64,000 nt of DNA, from assembly GCA_964549445.1 (NCBI GenBank), contig CAZJVS010000020.1, positions 1 to 64,000 on the forward strand, in the 5' to 3' direction. Source of the DNA: SpSt-539 sp964549445. Lineage in GTDB: Bacteria > Planctomycetota > Phycisphaerae > UBA1845 > UTPLA1. This document shows, piece after piece, positions 10,815 through 19,749 of the stretch (position 1 is the stretch's first letter; each line of letters begins with the position of its first letter). Under the pieces are notes generated by a model. It did no database searches. It was not told the DNA's origin and saw only the letters and a list, made by a program, of their open reading frames with translations. A program made the translations under genes and the position numbers.

Positions 10815-11993
10815 CTACTCCAGGTTTCGAAGCGCGGCCACGACTTTCATTCGATAGGCCTGCACCGCCGGCCAGATTGCGGCGATCAGCCCGATGATGA
10901 ACGAGATGCCGATCGCGTAGACACAAACGATCGGTCGGACTTCGAGGTGTTGAATCATCGGTACCGTGAAATGCTTCAACGGTGTATGAGTGAATGCGAC
11001 ATAGGGTGCCAAAGCGCCAATGGCGCCGCCGATCACGCAGAGTCCAAGGCTCTCAGTCTCGATAAGAGTAAGGACATATCCCCCGCCGAAGCCCAGGGCC
11101 TTCAGCGTCGCGTACTCGTTGAAACGGTCGCGAAAGTTCATGCTCATGGTGTTCGTCGCCGCCATCACGGCGACCAGCACCGTGACGATCGAGAGGATCG
11201 TCAGGTTGCGCGGCAGGTCGAACTGCTGCGTGATGAACTCGTTCATGAATGCCTTTTCGTCCTGCGTCTTCGTCTCGTCGATGGATCCCTTGAAGAGCTC
11301 GTCAATCTGCGTGCGAAAAAACTCGAAGTCGGCGCGGGTGGCGCATTTGACGAAGAAGAAACTGACGAGGTTTTGCGGGGCATCGGGGTACTGCTTCTTG
11401 AGTTCCTCTTCGAAGTAGGTGCGATGGCACCAGTTCGTCAGGGGGTCGGTCGCATTTTCGGAAGTCGAGACGACGTGAAATTCCATCGGCGTGTAGGGCG
11501 GCAGCGACGGCCGAAGCGTGATGCGGTCGCCGACTTTCCAGCCGAACTGGGCGGCCGTTCCGCGACCGAGGACGATCGCCTGACGGTCCCGTAACCAGGC
11601 GTCGATCTCGGTTTGTGGGAGTTTGAACTCAGGGAATGCGGGAATGAACTCCTCGGCGTCAACGGCGATCGTCGACACCAGCCGCGGGTCGTTTTCGATT
11701 TTCCCTCCGATCCAACGCATTCCGCAGACGGCCGACAGCCGCGTCCCCGTCGGGTCGAGCGACTGAATCTTGCGCGCGTACCCGTCGGGCAGCGGGTTGA
11801 CGATTGAGGCCTTGTGCGCCACCGCGAGTCGAAGCTGCTTCGCCGAGTTGTCGAGGAATTTCTCCATGCCCACGATGACGGCCGTGGACAGCACATAAAT
11901 CACCATGGGCAGTCCGACCGCGGCGCACGTCAGGAATGTCCGCAGGGGGTTGCGTGTCAGATTTCGATACAGATAGGTCAGCCGCAGGTGCAT
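10815..11993 (-). CDS. FtsX/MacB-type ABC permease, A copy 2
   Basis: A 392-aa permease with one N-terminal and three C-terminal membrane helices around a large periplasmic domain. It is clearly paralogous to the A copy at 13241-14413: both have KQLRLAVxHKxSIVNxLP, SLDPxxxRLxxVCGMRW and a late FRxRxxE-(L/T)-KA(I/L)GF coupling segment. It pairs with the B copy 2 gene 9 bases downstream. A 56-base gap separates it from B copy 1, the longest gap between the five permease/ATPase genes, which marks the boundary between the two duplicated modules. Confidence 0.9.
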   Translation of the reverse strand: MHLRLTYLYRNLTRNPLRTFLTCAAVGLPMVIYVLSTAVIVGMEKFLDNSAKQLRLAVAHKASIVNPLPDGYARKIQSLDPTGTRLSAVCGMRWIGGKIENDPRLVSTIAVDAEEFIPAFPEFKLPQTEIDAWLRDRQAIVLGRGTAAQFGWKVGDRITLRPSLPPYTPMEFHVVSTSENATDPLTNWCHRTYFEEELKKQYPDAPQNLVSFFFVKCATRADFEFFRTQIDELFKGSIDETKTQDEKAFMNEFITQQFDLPRNLTILSIVTVLVAVMAATNTMSMNFRDRFNEYATLKALGFGGGYVLTLIETESLGLCVIGGAIGALAPYVAFTHTPLKHFTVPMIQHLEVRPIVCVYAIGISFIIGLIAAIWPAVQAYRMKVVAALRNLE

Positions 11994-12049
11994 TCTGAAT
12001 CGTGCGTCGCCTCGATGTTAGACACGAAAGAGCGGGGATGGTTATTCGA

Positions 12050-13237
12050 TCATGGCTCGCGGAGGGCCGATATCACCTGCACTCGCGCCGCCCGCATTGC
12101 CGGCGGCAACGCACCGATCACCCCGACTGCGACAACCGCCGTCAACGCAATAATGATCGTAAGCGGCGTCAATCGAATCTGAAACGCCAGCGTCGTGAAC
12201 GTATTGGCCCCGAACATGTCCTTCGTGCTTCCGATGAACGACAGCCACGCCTGGCACGCCAGGCAGCCCAGCACACCGCCGATCAGCGACAACAACACTG
12301 ACTCCAGCACGAATCCGGTCAGGATCTGCCGCCCCGAGAACCCAATCGTCCGCAGCATCGCGATTTCACGCGTTCGCCCCGCGACCATCGCGTACATGGT
12401 GTTGGCGATCGAACAGATCGCCGCAACGCACATGACGCTGACCAGGGTATAGGCGATGCCGAGATAGACCTTGATCAGCTTTGATTGCTGATTCCAATAA
12501 TCGGTTTCGGTCTGCGCGGCGAGCTGAATGGCCGGACCCTGGATTTTCTCGACGACGGCGGCCGGATCGGCGCCGGGATTCAATCGGAGATTCACCGACG
12601 AATACATCGACCGGTTGTAGGCATTCGAAAGCGAAGGCAGGTAACCCCAGATCTCGCTCTCCAGCGGGCCGCCATTGGCGGTGAAGATGCCGACGACCTT
12701 GTAGCCGCGGTCGTTGCTGTAGCCGAGATTGATCGTATCGCCGATACCGATGCCGCCGAACTGGCCGGCCGCACCCTTGCCGACGATCACTTCGCGCGAG
12801 CCGGTGTCGAACATACGGCCTTCGGCCAGCTTTACCGTCGAGTGAACGGCGAACGCCTTGTCGGTGACGCCGCGAACGGCGACGTTGGCGAACGTTTTGC
12901 CGGTGTCACGAATGCGAGGCAGCGAGACCTGAACCAGCATCTCCGGACTCTGCAGCGGCTGACTGTTGGTTGGATCGACGGCCGTCTCATTCACCTGGGC
13001 GAGCTTTACGAACTCGTCGGTCGGGATTGCGCTGTTGCTTTCGGCGGTCGCGCCGCGCTTGATGACGATGATCTTGTGGTCGTCGCAGGCCATCGACAAA
13101 CTCGAACGCAGCGAGCCGGCGAAGCCGAGCATGTAGGTGAACACGCCCACGACCGAGCCAATGACGAGCACGGTCAGGAGCGTCGTCGTCTTGCGGACGA
13201 ACAGATTTCGCCAGTGATAGGAGAGAGGTAATGCCAT
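12050..13237 (-). CDS. FtsX/MacB-type ABC permease, B copy 1
   Basis: This 395-aa permease has the same plan as B copy 2: helix ~17-37, a periplasmic domain with SEIWGYLPSLSNAYNR, then three helices with the coupling segment REIAMLRTIGFSGRQIL. MacB-type permeases of this kind move substrates by mechanotransmission across the periplasm rather than through a membrane channel. It starts 3 bases after A copy 1 ends, consistent with translational coupling. Confidence 0.9.
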   Translation of the reverse strand: MALPLSYHWRNLFVRKTTTLLTVLVIGSVVGVFTYMLGFAGSLRSSLSMACDDHKIIVIKRGATAESNSAIPTDEFVKLAQVNETAVDPTNSQPLQSPEMLVQVSLPRIRDTGKTFANVAVRGVTDKAFAVHSTVKLAEGRMFDTGSREVIVGKGAAGQFGGIGIGDTINLGYSNDRGYKVVGIFTANGGPLESEIWGYLPSLSNAYNRSMYSSVNLRLNPGADPAAVVEKIQGPAIQLAAQTETDYWNQQSKLIKVYLGIAYTLVSVMCVAAICSIANTMYAMVAGRTREIAMLRTIGFSGRQILTGFVLESVLLSLIGGVLGCLACQAWLSFIGSTKDMFGANTFTTLAFQIRLTPLTIIIALTAVVAVGVIGALPPAMRAARVQVISALREP

Positions 13238-13240
13238 GTG

Positions 13241-14413
13241 CTACGCCACACGCCGCAAGGCATCGACCGTCCGAAGCCGCATGGCCTGGATGGCCGGCCA
13301 GAGGCCCGACACGAAACCGATCAGCAGTGCAATCACGAAGGAACCGATGACCGCGCCCCACGATACGTTCACGGCGCTGATGGGACCGAAGTTGAGGCCG
13401 CGGAGCGGAAACTTCCAGAGCAACAGGGAGGTCGGGATGATGCCGAGCATCGCCCCCAGGAGCGCGAGCATGACGCTTTCGCCGAGGACGATCGAGAAGA
13501 TGCGCCCGGACTGGAAACCGATCGCCTTGAAGACGCCCAGCTCGCGGGTGCGCTCACGAAAGCTCATCATCATCGTGTTGCCGGCCACCATGCCGATGAT
13601 GATGACCACGACGATTGCCATGGCCTGCATCAGGCCGGGGATATTGCCGGCGGCCTGCGTGAAGTTCGCGGCGAAGGCGTTTTCGTCCTCGGACTTGGTT
13701 TCGTCCGGCGTGTTGGCGAACATCTTGTCCACGTCGGCCTGCAGCGTGCGCAGATCGTCGGCGGAGTTGCACTTGACCCAGAAAATGTTGCAGTCGGCAT
13801 AGTTCTGCACATTCGCGCTCTTGAGCGACTCCTGAAGGAAGTCGCGGCGGAAGTAGAAGAAGTTCGCCCGCTCGGTCGCGGTCATCACTTTCACGACGTG
13901 AAACTCAAGTCTCAGGTAGGGCGGGACCGTACTCTCGAGCGTGACCCGGCTGCCGGGCTTCCAGCCGTAGGTCTCGGCCGGGCCCAGGCCGATCACGGCG
14001 GCCTGGCGGTCTTTGTTCCACGCTTCTATTTCGGACGGCGTCATTTCGGCGTCGGAGTAAACGATCGGAAAGGTGTCCGCGTCGGCCGCGAGACTCGTGA
14101 GAGTGTTCTGCGTGTCGGGCACGCGGCCGCCGAACCAGCGCATGCCGCAGACGCCACGCAGGCGGCGGCTGTCGGGGTCGAGCGACTCGACCTTGCGGCG
14201 AGTCGCCTCCGGAAGCATGTTGACGATGCTCGTCTTCTGATGGACCGCCAGACGCAGTTGCTTCTGATTCTGTTCGTTGATCCGCTGGAGCGTGACGACG
14301 AACGAAAGGGCGGCGACGAAGATTGCCATCGGAAGTGCGAAGGCGAGCGCGGTCAGCATCGAGCGGATGCGATTCCGCCGAAGATTCTGCATCAAGATGT
14401 ACGAGATCGTCAC
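13241..14413 (-). CDS. FtsX/MacB-type ABC permease, A copy 1
   Basis: A 390-aa permease with a first helix at about residues 16-40. The periplasmic domain carries VCGMRWFGGRVPD and CNIFWVKCNSADD. Three C-terminal helices follow, with FRERTRELGVFKAIGF as the coupling segment. It is the first permease of the operon, 15 bases after the ATPase gene. Copies 1 and 2 of A retain the same domain order and many identical motifs, so the A-B pair appears to have been duplicated as a unit. Confidence 0.9.
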   Translation of the reverse strand: MTISYILMQNLRRNRIRSMLTALAFALPMAIFVAALSFVVTLQRINEQNQKQLRLAVHQKTSIVNMLPEATRRKVESLDPDSRRLRGVCGMRWFGGRVPDTQNTLTSLAADADTFPIVYSDAEMTPSEIEAWNKDRQAAVIGLGPAETYGWKPGSRVTLESTVPPYLRLEFHVVKVMTATERANFFYFRRDFLQESLKSANVQNYADCNIFWVKCNSADDLRTLQADVDKMFANTPDETKSEDENAFAANFTQAAGNIPGLMQAMAIVVVIIIGMVAGNTMMMSFRERTRELGVFKAIGFQSGRIFSIVLGESVMLALLGAMLGIIPTSLLLWKFPLRGLNFGPISAVNVSWGAVIGSFVIALLIGFVSGLWPAIQAMRLRTVDALRRVA

Positions 14414-14428
14414 GGGGTCGCTCTCGGA

Positions 14429-15145
14429 TCAGGATGCCGCGACGGCCGCGCGCGGAGCGTTTCGTTCCTCGCGTTCGAGGACGCCTTTTTCGAGGTGGAC
14501 GACACGCTGGCCGTGCGATGCCGCCCGCGGATCATGCGTCACCATCAGGATCGTCTTGTTGAACTCCCCGTTCAGCAGATTCAGCAGGGCCAGGATTTCC
14601 TCGGATGTCTTCGCGTCCAGATCGCCGGTCGGCTCGTCGGCGAGGATGACATCGGGATCGGTCACGATTGCCCGCGCGATCGCGACTCGCTGTTCCTGTC
14701 CGCCCGATAGCTGGTTCGGCCGATGGTCCATCCGATCGGCGAGCCCGACCACCTTCAGGGCCGTCTCGACGCGCTGGCGTCGGTCGCTTGCCGACATGTG
14801 GAACAGCAGGAGCGGCAACTCGACATTCTGAGCGGCCGTGAGGACCGGAACGAGGTGATACATCTGAAAGATGAATCCAACGTGCCGGCTTCGCCACGTT
14901 GTCAGTTCGCGTTCTGACATCGATTCGAGCTGCGATTCGCCGACGCGAATCGACCCCGATGTCGGAGAATCAAGTCCACCGATCAGGTGCAGGAGTGTTG
15001 ACTTGCCCGAACCGCTGGGTCCCATCAGGACGACAAACTCGCCGGCCGCGATGGACAGATTCAGCCCGTCGAGCACCGGAATCTCGATCCGATCCTTGTG
15101 ATAGACCTTGCGACATGCCTTCACTTCGATTGCTGCTGCGCTCAT
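14429..15145 (-). CDS. ABC transporter ATPase (MacB/LolD type)
   Basis: A 238-aa nucleotide-binding protein with Walker A GPSGSGKSTLL, signature LSGGQEQRVAIARAI, Walker B VILADEPTGDLD and switch His in MVTHDPRAA. The layout matches the LolD/MacB/FtsE subgroup that pairs with FtsX-like permeases. The start is ATG 15145 (MSAAAIEVKACRKVY). An upstream in-frame ATG at 15220 would add 25 residues lacking family similarity. GGAG lies 6-7 bases before the chosen start. It is the first gene and the only ATPase of the operon, so it probably drives both permease pairs. Confidence 0.93.
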   Translation of the reverse strand: MSAAAIEVKACRKVYHKDRIEIPVLDGLNLSIAAGEFVVLMGPSGSGKSTLLHLIGGLDSPTSGSIRVGESQLESMSERELTTWRSRHVGFIFQMYHLVPVLTAAQNVELPLLLFHMSASDRRQRVETALKVVGLADRMDHRPNQLSGGQEQRVAIARAIVTDPDVILADEPTGDLDAKTSEEILALLNLLNGEFNKTILMVTHDPRAASHGQRVVHLEKGVLEREERNAPRAAVAAS

Positions 15146-15266
15146 GCCCTGCTCCGATCGAACCGACGTTGGAATCTCTGCGCGACGATTCGCGGCGGTA
15201 TTGTAAGTCCGACGTTGCAATTAGTCGCGTTCGACAAACGGCGGTGTCGCACCGACGCCGATGTGT

Positions 15267-16007
15267 TCACTTTGGCAGCACGCTGCGGAGCAGCGGCGTG
15301 ACCCTCGAGGTCTTTGCCAGGACTTCAGTCAAGTGATAGTCCAACAACTCGAATGCCGGACGCATTCCGCCCGGCGTTGGATTCCTCTCATCGCCCTCCG
15401 CGGACTCCAATGCCGAAACAGCCGTCGCGTCGATTCGCCGTTTCTCGACGAATGCGGGTTCGCAGTCGCGACAGAGTAGTCCGCCTTGGCGAGCACTGAA
15501 GTAGTTGCACTCGACTCGGGATCGGGGCGTGTGGCAACCGACACAGGCATCGAACTTCGGCGTCAGGCCGATTTCGCGGAGGACGATCAGCAGATACCTA
15601 ACCAGCCCGGTCAACGGGCGGGCATCGGACGAGAGATACTCGACGAACGCATCGAATAGCTCCGGGTGAGGATCGTTTTCCTGTGTCGCCTGTGCGACAC
15701 GGTCGGCCGCGTACTGCGCGGAGTACCACGCGGAAAGGTCGGTCCGAATTCGCTGAAAGACGTCGACTTGCCGCCATTCGGTCAGCGTCCCGAGCTGCGC
15801 CTCTGACTCGACTCGCCGGGAATAGACGAGTTGGCCATGTTCGAGCAGGTCAATTCCGACTGAGGCCTTTGACTTGGTTCCGCGCTTGGAGCCCTTCGCG
15901 ATGAGCCGCTGCTGACCGGTCTCTCGACAGAGGACCGCCAGTACCTGTGAAGTCTCGCTGTAGTCGAGCCGGCGAATCACGAGGCCCTGGTCCTTGATGA
16001 GTGCCAT
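15267..16007 (-). CDS. recO: DNA repair protein RecO
   Basis: The 246-aa protein begins with the RecO OB fold (GLVIRRLDYSETSQVLAVLC, then GQQRLIAKGSKRGTKS, residues ~9-46). A helical middle part follows, then a zinc finger CVGC (~155) with CRDC (~180). RecO loads RecA onto SSB-coated gaps together with RecR. The N-terminal strand, helical region and four-Cys finger are all present, so the gene looks intact. It follows ybeY by 3 bases and belongs to the pgpH-ybeY-recO operon. Confidence 0.92.
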   Translation of the reverse strand: MALIKDQGLVIRRLDYSETSQVLAVLCRETGQQRLIAKGSKRGTKSKASVGIDLLEHGQLVYSRRVESEAQLGTLTEWRQVDVFQRIRTDLSAWYSAQYAADRVAQATQENDPHPELFDAFVEYLSSDARPLTGLVRYLLIVLREIGLTPKFDACVGCHTPRSRVECNYFSARQGGLLCRDCEPAFVEKRRIDATAVSALESAEGDERNPTPGGMRPAFELLDYHLTEVLAKTSRVTPLLRSVLPK

Positions 16008-16010
16008 GCA

Positions 16011-16505
16011 TCACGTCGATCGCCGGGAAGGTGGCGCTTGTCTCGCAAAAACCGGACCGCAGCCCAGTTCTGCAAGCAATTCGTCCTCGCGCCGATGCAT
16101 CCGCAGGAAGTCGCGGCGCTTGCGATCATCGTAGCCACACAGATGCAGGCAACCATGAACAACGTACAGCTGCAGCTCTAAGTGCAGTGACGTGCCCCGG
16201 CTTCGGGCTTCGCGTCGAGCCGTGTCTCGACACGTCATGATCAGACCGTCGACCTCGGAGCCGCGCGATCGTCCCATGTCGAAGGTCAATACGTCCGTCG
16301 ATGAACGATCGTCCTTCCACTGAACATGGGCCTGCCGCATTTCCCGATCCGCGACGACGGTGATTTCAAGCATTCCCCGATCGAAACCTTCTCGCGTCAG
16401 GACAAATCGCGCAGTGCGACGCAGTAAGCTCGCGGTGCGGGGGCCGCATCCGCTGACGGCGATTGTCAACCGCTCGCGCTCGGCCGACTCGCTGGCGGAC
16501 TTCAT
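16011..16505 (-). CDS. ybeY: endoribonuclease YbeY (variant metal site)
   Basis: This 164-aa protein has the YbeY signature in its second half: STDVLTFDMG (~69) and HGCLHLCGYDD with a following RMHRREDELL. YbeY is a metal-dependent RNase involved in rRNA maturation and ribosome quality control. The canonical zinc site is HGxLHLxGYDH, and the third His is replaced here by Asp (GYDD). An Asp can still ligate metal and similar substitutions occur in some other phyla, so the protein may be active. It overlaps the upstream HD gene by 4 bases (ATGA), a sign of translational coupling. Confidence 0.9.
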   Translation of the reverse strand: MKSASESAERERLTIAVSGCGPRTASLLRRTARFVLTREGFDRGMLEITVVADREMRQAHVQWKDDRSSTDVLTFDMGRSRGSEVDGLIMTCRDTARREARSRGTSLHLELQLYVVHGCLHLCGYDDRKRRDFLRMHRREDELLAELGCGPVFARQAPPSRRST

Positions 16506-18820
16506 GCCGAGCGCGTCTGGACCGGCTCAGGCGGCGCCGGTGTCTTGGGGTATGCAATTCGACCGTGGTAGATCGAGCAAAGACTCTTGATCAAGCTCTG
16601 TTCGACGCGGGCAAGTTGCGCGAGCGTGATATCGCAATCGTCGAGCTGCCCATCCATGAGTCGAGCCATCACGATTTCGTGTACGACGGCCTCGATGCGG
16701 CTTGGATTTGGCTCGGCCAGCGATCGCACCGCCCCCTCGACGCTGTCGCAGAGCATCAGGATCGCGGACTCCTTGGTCCGCGGCTTCGGGCCGGGATAGC
16801 GAAACTCGGTTTCGTCGACCGCGCGGTCGTCGCCGAATCGCCCCTTCGAGAGTTCGCGCTGTGCGGCCATTGCGTGGAAGTATCGCACGACGGTTGTGCC
16901 GTGATGTTCGGCGATGAACGGATGGAGCACGCGCGGCAAGCCATATTCGTCGGCGAGCGCCAGGCCGTCCTTGATGTGTCCAGTGATGACCAGCAGACTC
17001 ATTCGCGGCGCCAGTCGGCTGTGGGCACTGACGTGGCCCGGCTGATTCTCGACGAAGTACTCGGGCTTACACATCTTTCCGATGTCGTGATAGTACGCAC
17101 CCACGCGGACGAGCAATCCGTTGGCGCCGATTTCGTCCGCAGCCCCTTCGGCCATGCTTCCGAGCAGGTGACTGTGTTGCCATGTGCCCGGGGCCTTCTG
17201 GATCAGTTGCTTGAGCAACGGCGTGCTGGTGTCCGCCCATTCCAGCAATGTCATGGACGTCGCCAGACCGAACAGCCGTTCGATCACCGGGAGCATCACG
17301 AGCACCAGGCAACACGCCCCGAACGCCGCGATGGCGGCGATGCCCGCCTGGGTTGCGACAAAGACGAGCGCTTGCTGTTGCGTCAGGCCGACCAGCCAGG
17401 TCAGCACCCCGGCCGCCGCGCCCGTCCATACGCCGACGTAGAGCAGTTTCATGCGGGAGCGAATGTCTCCCAGCGTGAAAATCGGGACCGCCGCGACCGC
17501 TACCATCACCATGAATAGCTCAAATGAGCCATTCATCGTCAGCGTGATCAGCGCGGCCAGCACCGCTGAGACGCCAAATGCGAAACGGTGCGAATAGGCG
17601 ATGGTTAGAATCGCTGCGGCCGTCGTCATCGGGGCCAGCGACCAGTATTCCGACCAGTTCCCGCCGATGGTCAGGCGTGACGCAACCATCATCGCAAGGA
17701 GGAGTCCGGCCAGCGCGGCACACTGTGCCGGGTCCTGCGAAGTCTTTCGCTGATAGCGCCGCGTGTAGAGCACCAATCCGAGCGTGACGAGCACAACGAT
17801 GGCGGCTTGTCCGATTCGGCGGCAAAGCCAGCTTCGGTATAGCTGGATGGACGATTGCCGGGCTTCGAGATATCGATTGTGCTCTTCGCGGACGAGTTCA
17901 AGCAGTTCGGGCGTCAGCACCGACCCCGCCGGCGCCAGCACCGTGCCTCTCTGGTAAAGATCCTGCACCGGGGCAATTCGCTTGACGGCGTCGAGGGCAG
18001 ACTGCGTCGCGTTATTGTCAAAAACGTAGACCGCCTCGTACCGTTCCTTCGACGGGTCGACGCGGATCGCACGGACCACGATGTCGGTCACCGCAAGCCG
18101 GAGCGGGAACGAGAATCCCTCGGCAAGCTCCTTCGCGAGGCGCACGACGTGCTGCTCGTTCGAGACGTACCCCAGTCTTTGTTTTGAGATCCGCTCCTCA
18201 CGGCCGTCGCCGCGCTTCAGAATGGCGTCCTCGGCGCTGTCGCGCGCCCGGTCGCGCTCCGCGGCGGTGGGCCGCTGGACGAGATTCTCACCCGCCAGCT
18301 TCTGGAGAAGTCGGGCGACGCTCTCGTCGTACTTGGTCGGTCCGCCCGTTTCGCCGATCTTGCGAAGGATGTCGTAGCCGTCTTGGTCGAGCTTCCAGCG
18401 ATCCTTGCACGCCTCCTTGAATTTGTCGAAGTTCTCCGCGGCGCGAACGTCCGCAATCAGCGAATTCAGCTCGCCGCCGATTCGATCGATCAGCGCCTGA
18501 TTCAGGGTGTAGTAATTCGGGGTGGCCCGATAGGCAGCGTCCGCCGCCTGGGCGGTCTTGGCCTGGTTAATCCGGTTAAAGTCGACCCGCGCGACGAGGG
18601 GGCTTTCAACGGTTTGGTTCATCACCCAGGGCAGCCGCTCTTCGCCGGAAAGGACGACTCCCACCGCCAGGGCCGCGAATCCCATGGCGATCAGGAACGG
18701 AAGTGCCGATCCGGACACCCGGAGATGCTCGAGCCAGCCCTTCGCACCGGCGGGGTCCAGACGGCGAGCGTCCCCACGCCGCGAGCTCCGCGATCGACCG
18801 AACCGATTGAAGATAGACAT
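16502..18820 (-). CDS. 7TM-HD family phosphohydrolase, PgpH-like
   Basis: A 772-aa membrane protein. A first helix (residues ~32-52) is followed by a long extracytoplasmic domain (~55-335, DxxxINQAKTAQAADAAY region). Then comes a block of seven helices (~340-520) and a C-terminal HD domain. The HD motifs are HSHLLGSMAEGAAD (~547), YYHDIGKMCKPEYFVENQ (~577) and ITGHIKDGLALADEY. This is the architecture of PgpH, a c-di-AMP phosphodiesterase in Firmicutes, and the pgpH-ybeY order is conserved. Whether this organism uses c-di-AMP cannot be told from the window. Confidence 0.88.
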   Translation of the reverse strand: MSIFNRFGRSRSSRRGDARRLDPAGAKGWLEHLRVSGSALPFLIAMGFAALAVGVVLSGEERLPWVMNQTVESPLVARVDFNRINQAKTAQAADAAYRATPNYYTLNQALIDRIGGELNSLIADVRAAENFDKFKEACKDRWKLDQDGYDILRKIGETGGPTKYDESVARLLQKLAGENLVQRPTAAERDRARDSAEDAILKRGDGREERISKQRLGYVSNEQHVVRLAKELAEGFSFPLRLAVTDIVVRAIRVDPSKERYEAVYVFDNNATQSALDAVKRIAPVQDLYQRGTVLAPAGSVLTPELLELVREEHNRYLEARQSSIQLYRSWLCRRIGQAAIVVLVTLGLVLYTRRYQRKTSQDPAQCAALAGLLLAMMVASRLTIGGNWSEYWSLAPMTTAAAILTIAYSHRFAFGVSAVLAALITLTMNGSFELFMVMVAVAAVPIFTLGDIRSRMKLLYVGVWTGAAAGVLTWLVGLTQQQALVFVATQAGIAAIAAFGACCLVLVMLPVIERLFGLATSMTLLEWADTSTPLLKQLIQKAPGTWQHSHLLGSMAEGAADEIGANGLLVRVGAYYHDIGKMCKPEYFVENQPGHVSAHSRLAPRMSLLVITGHIKDGLALADEYGLPRVLHPFIAEHHGTTVVRYFHAMAAQRELSKGRFGDDRAVDETEFRYPGPKPRTKESAILMLCDSVEGAVRSLAEPNPSRIEAVVHEIVMARLMDGQLDDCDITLAQLARVEQSLIKSLCSIYHGRIAYPKTPAPPEPVQTRSA

Positions 18821-19017
18821 TCGGGACCCAACAATTGCTGGCGACCGGTGGTAACGCGGTCGCCGGACTTGTCCGGATTATAAGGCGGGTACTGACCGCA
18901 CAATAGCGATATCGATCTCGCCGGGCGGAGACTGGCGTTCGAATTGTCCCGCGGCGACGCAACCATCGCCGTTGCGACGGGCGTGGCTACGAATATAACC
19001 AATTGATGTGAATAATC

Positions 19018-19554
19018 TTATCGACAACACCGCGAGCCAAGATCGCGAATCGGCACTTGACTCACGTGCGGCTTGGAAGCGGGATTTCGGGTGGGAACGG
19101 TTGACGGAAAGCCGTCTGGGTACAGCTCGCGCAGTCGATCAAATGTTTTCGGACGTTTGTCGCGAACGTATGCGAGAAGTTCGTCCGGGGTGGTGAACAG
19201 CAGCTTTTCAGCTGGGCCTTCGCTGTAGGTTGTGCATTCGTCGACGCGGTATTCGTGGCAGACGCGCGGCCGCTGACGATAGACGCCGCATCGCCGATTT
19301 GTCAGCGCCGCGCAGGGGGTGTTGAACTGGACATACCAGTCGTTCTCGTCGTCAACAAAGAGATAGACGTTCTGGTGAAGCAGGAACCAGAGCAGTTCGT
19401 CGAAATCGCGACGGGATCGCGGACGGCCGATTGGGACTGCGATGTACTCGCAGCAGTCGCTGCAACCCCGGCACGGGTTCGGATCCTGCGGGTCGTACTC
19501 GCGCTTGGCTCGCAGGAGCGGCAGACTGAGGGATGGAGGCGCCGATTGCTTCAT
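19018..19554 (-). CDS. YkgJ family cysteine-cluster protein
   Basis: This 178-aa protein has the eight-Cys pattern of the YkgJ (putative zinc/iron-chelating) family: NPCRGCSDCCEYIAVPIG near residue 30, then PCAALTNRRCGVYRQRPRVC and DEC. The reaction is unknown, and the clusters suggest bound metal. The start chosen is ATG 19554 (MKQSAPPSLS). The frame is open 190 codons further upstream, but that part is the antisense of the SAM hydroxide adenosyltransferase gene and has no family match. No operon partners are evident. Confidence 0.82.
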   Translation of the reverse strand: MKQSAPPSLSLPLLRAKREYDPQDPNPCRGCSDCCEYIAVPIGRPRSRRDFDELLWFLLHQNVYLFVDDENDWYVQFNTPCAALTNRRCGVYRQRPRVCHEYRVDECTTYSEGPAEKLLFTTPDELLAYVRDKRPKTFDRLRELYPDGFPSTVPTRNPASKPHVSQVPIRDLGSRCCR

Positions 19555-19749
19555 CGGTTGACTCTGCGGAACAGCTAGTTCGAATAAACCCGCGCACAAC
19601 GGAATGCACGACAGGTCCGCGATATTACGGTCGGTCGCATCGGGACGCAACCTTCGTCTGCCGGGCACACTCCGATTCAAATCGGGTATCATGCCGCCGA
19701 CCGCGATCCGAGCGCGGATTTTTCGGCGGCTTCCGGCGCTGCACCGCAT

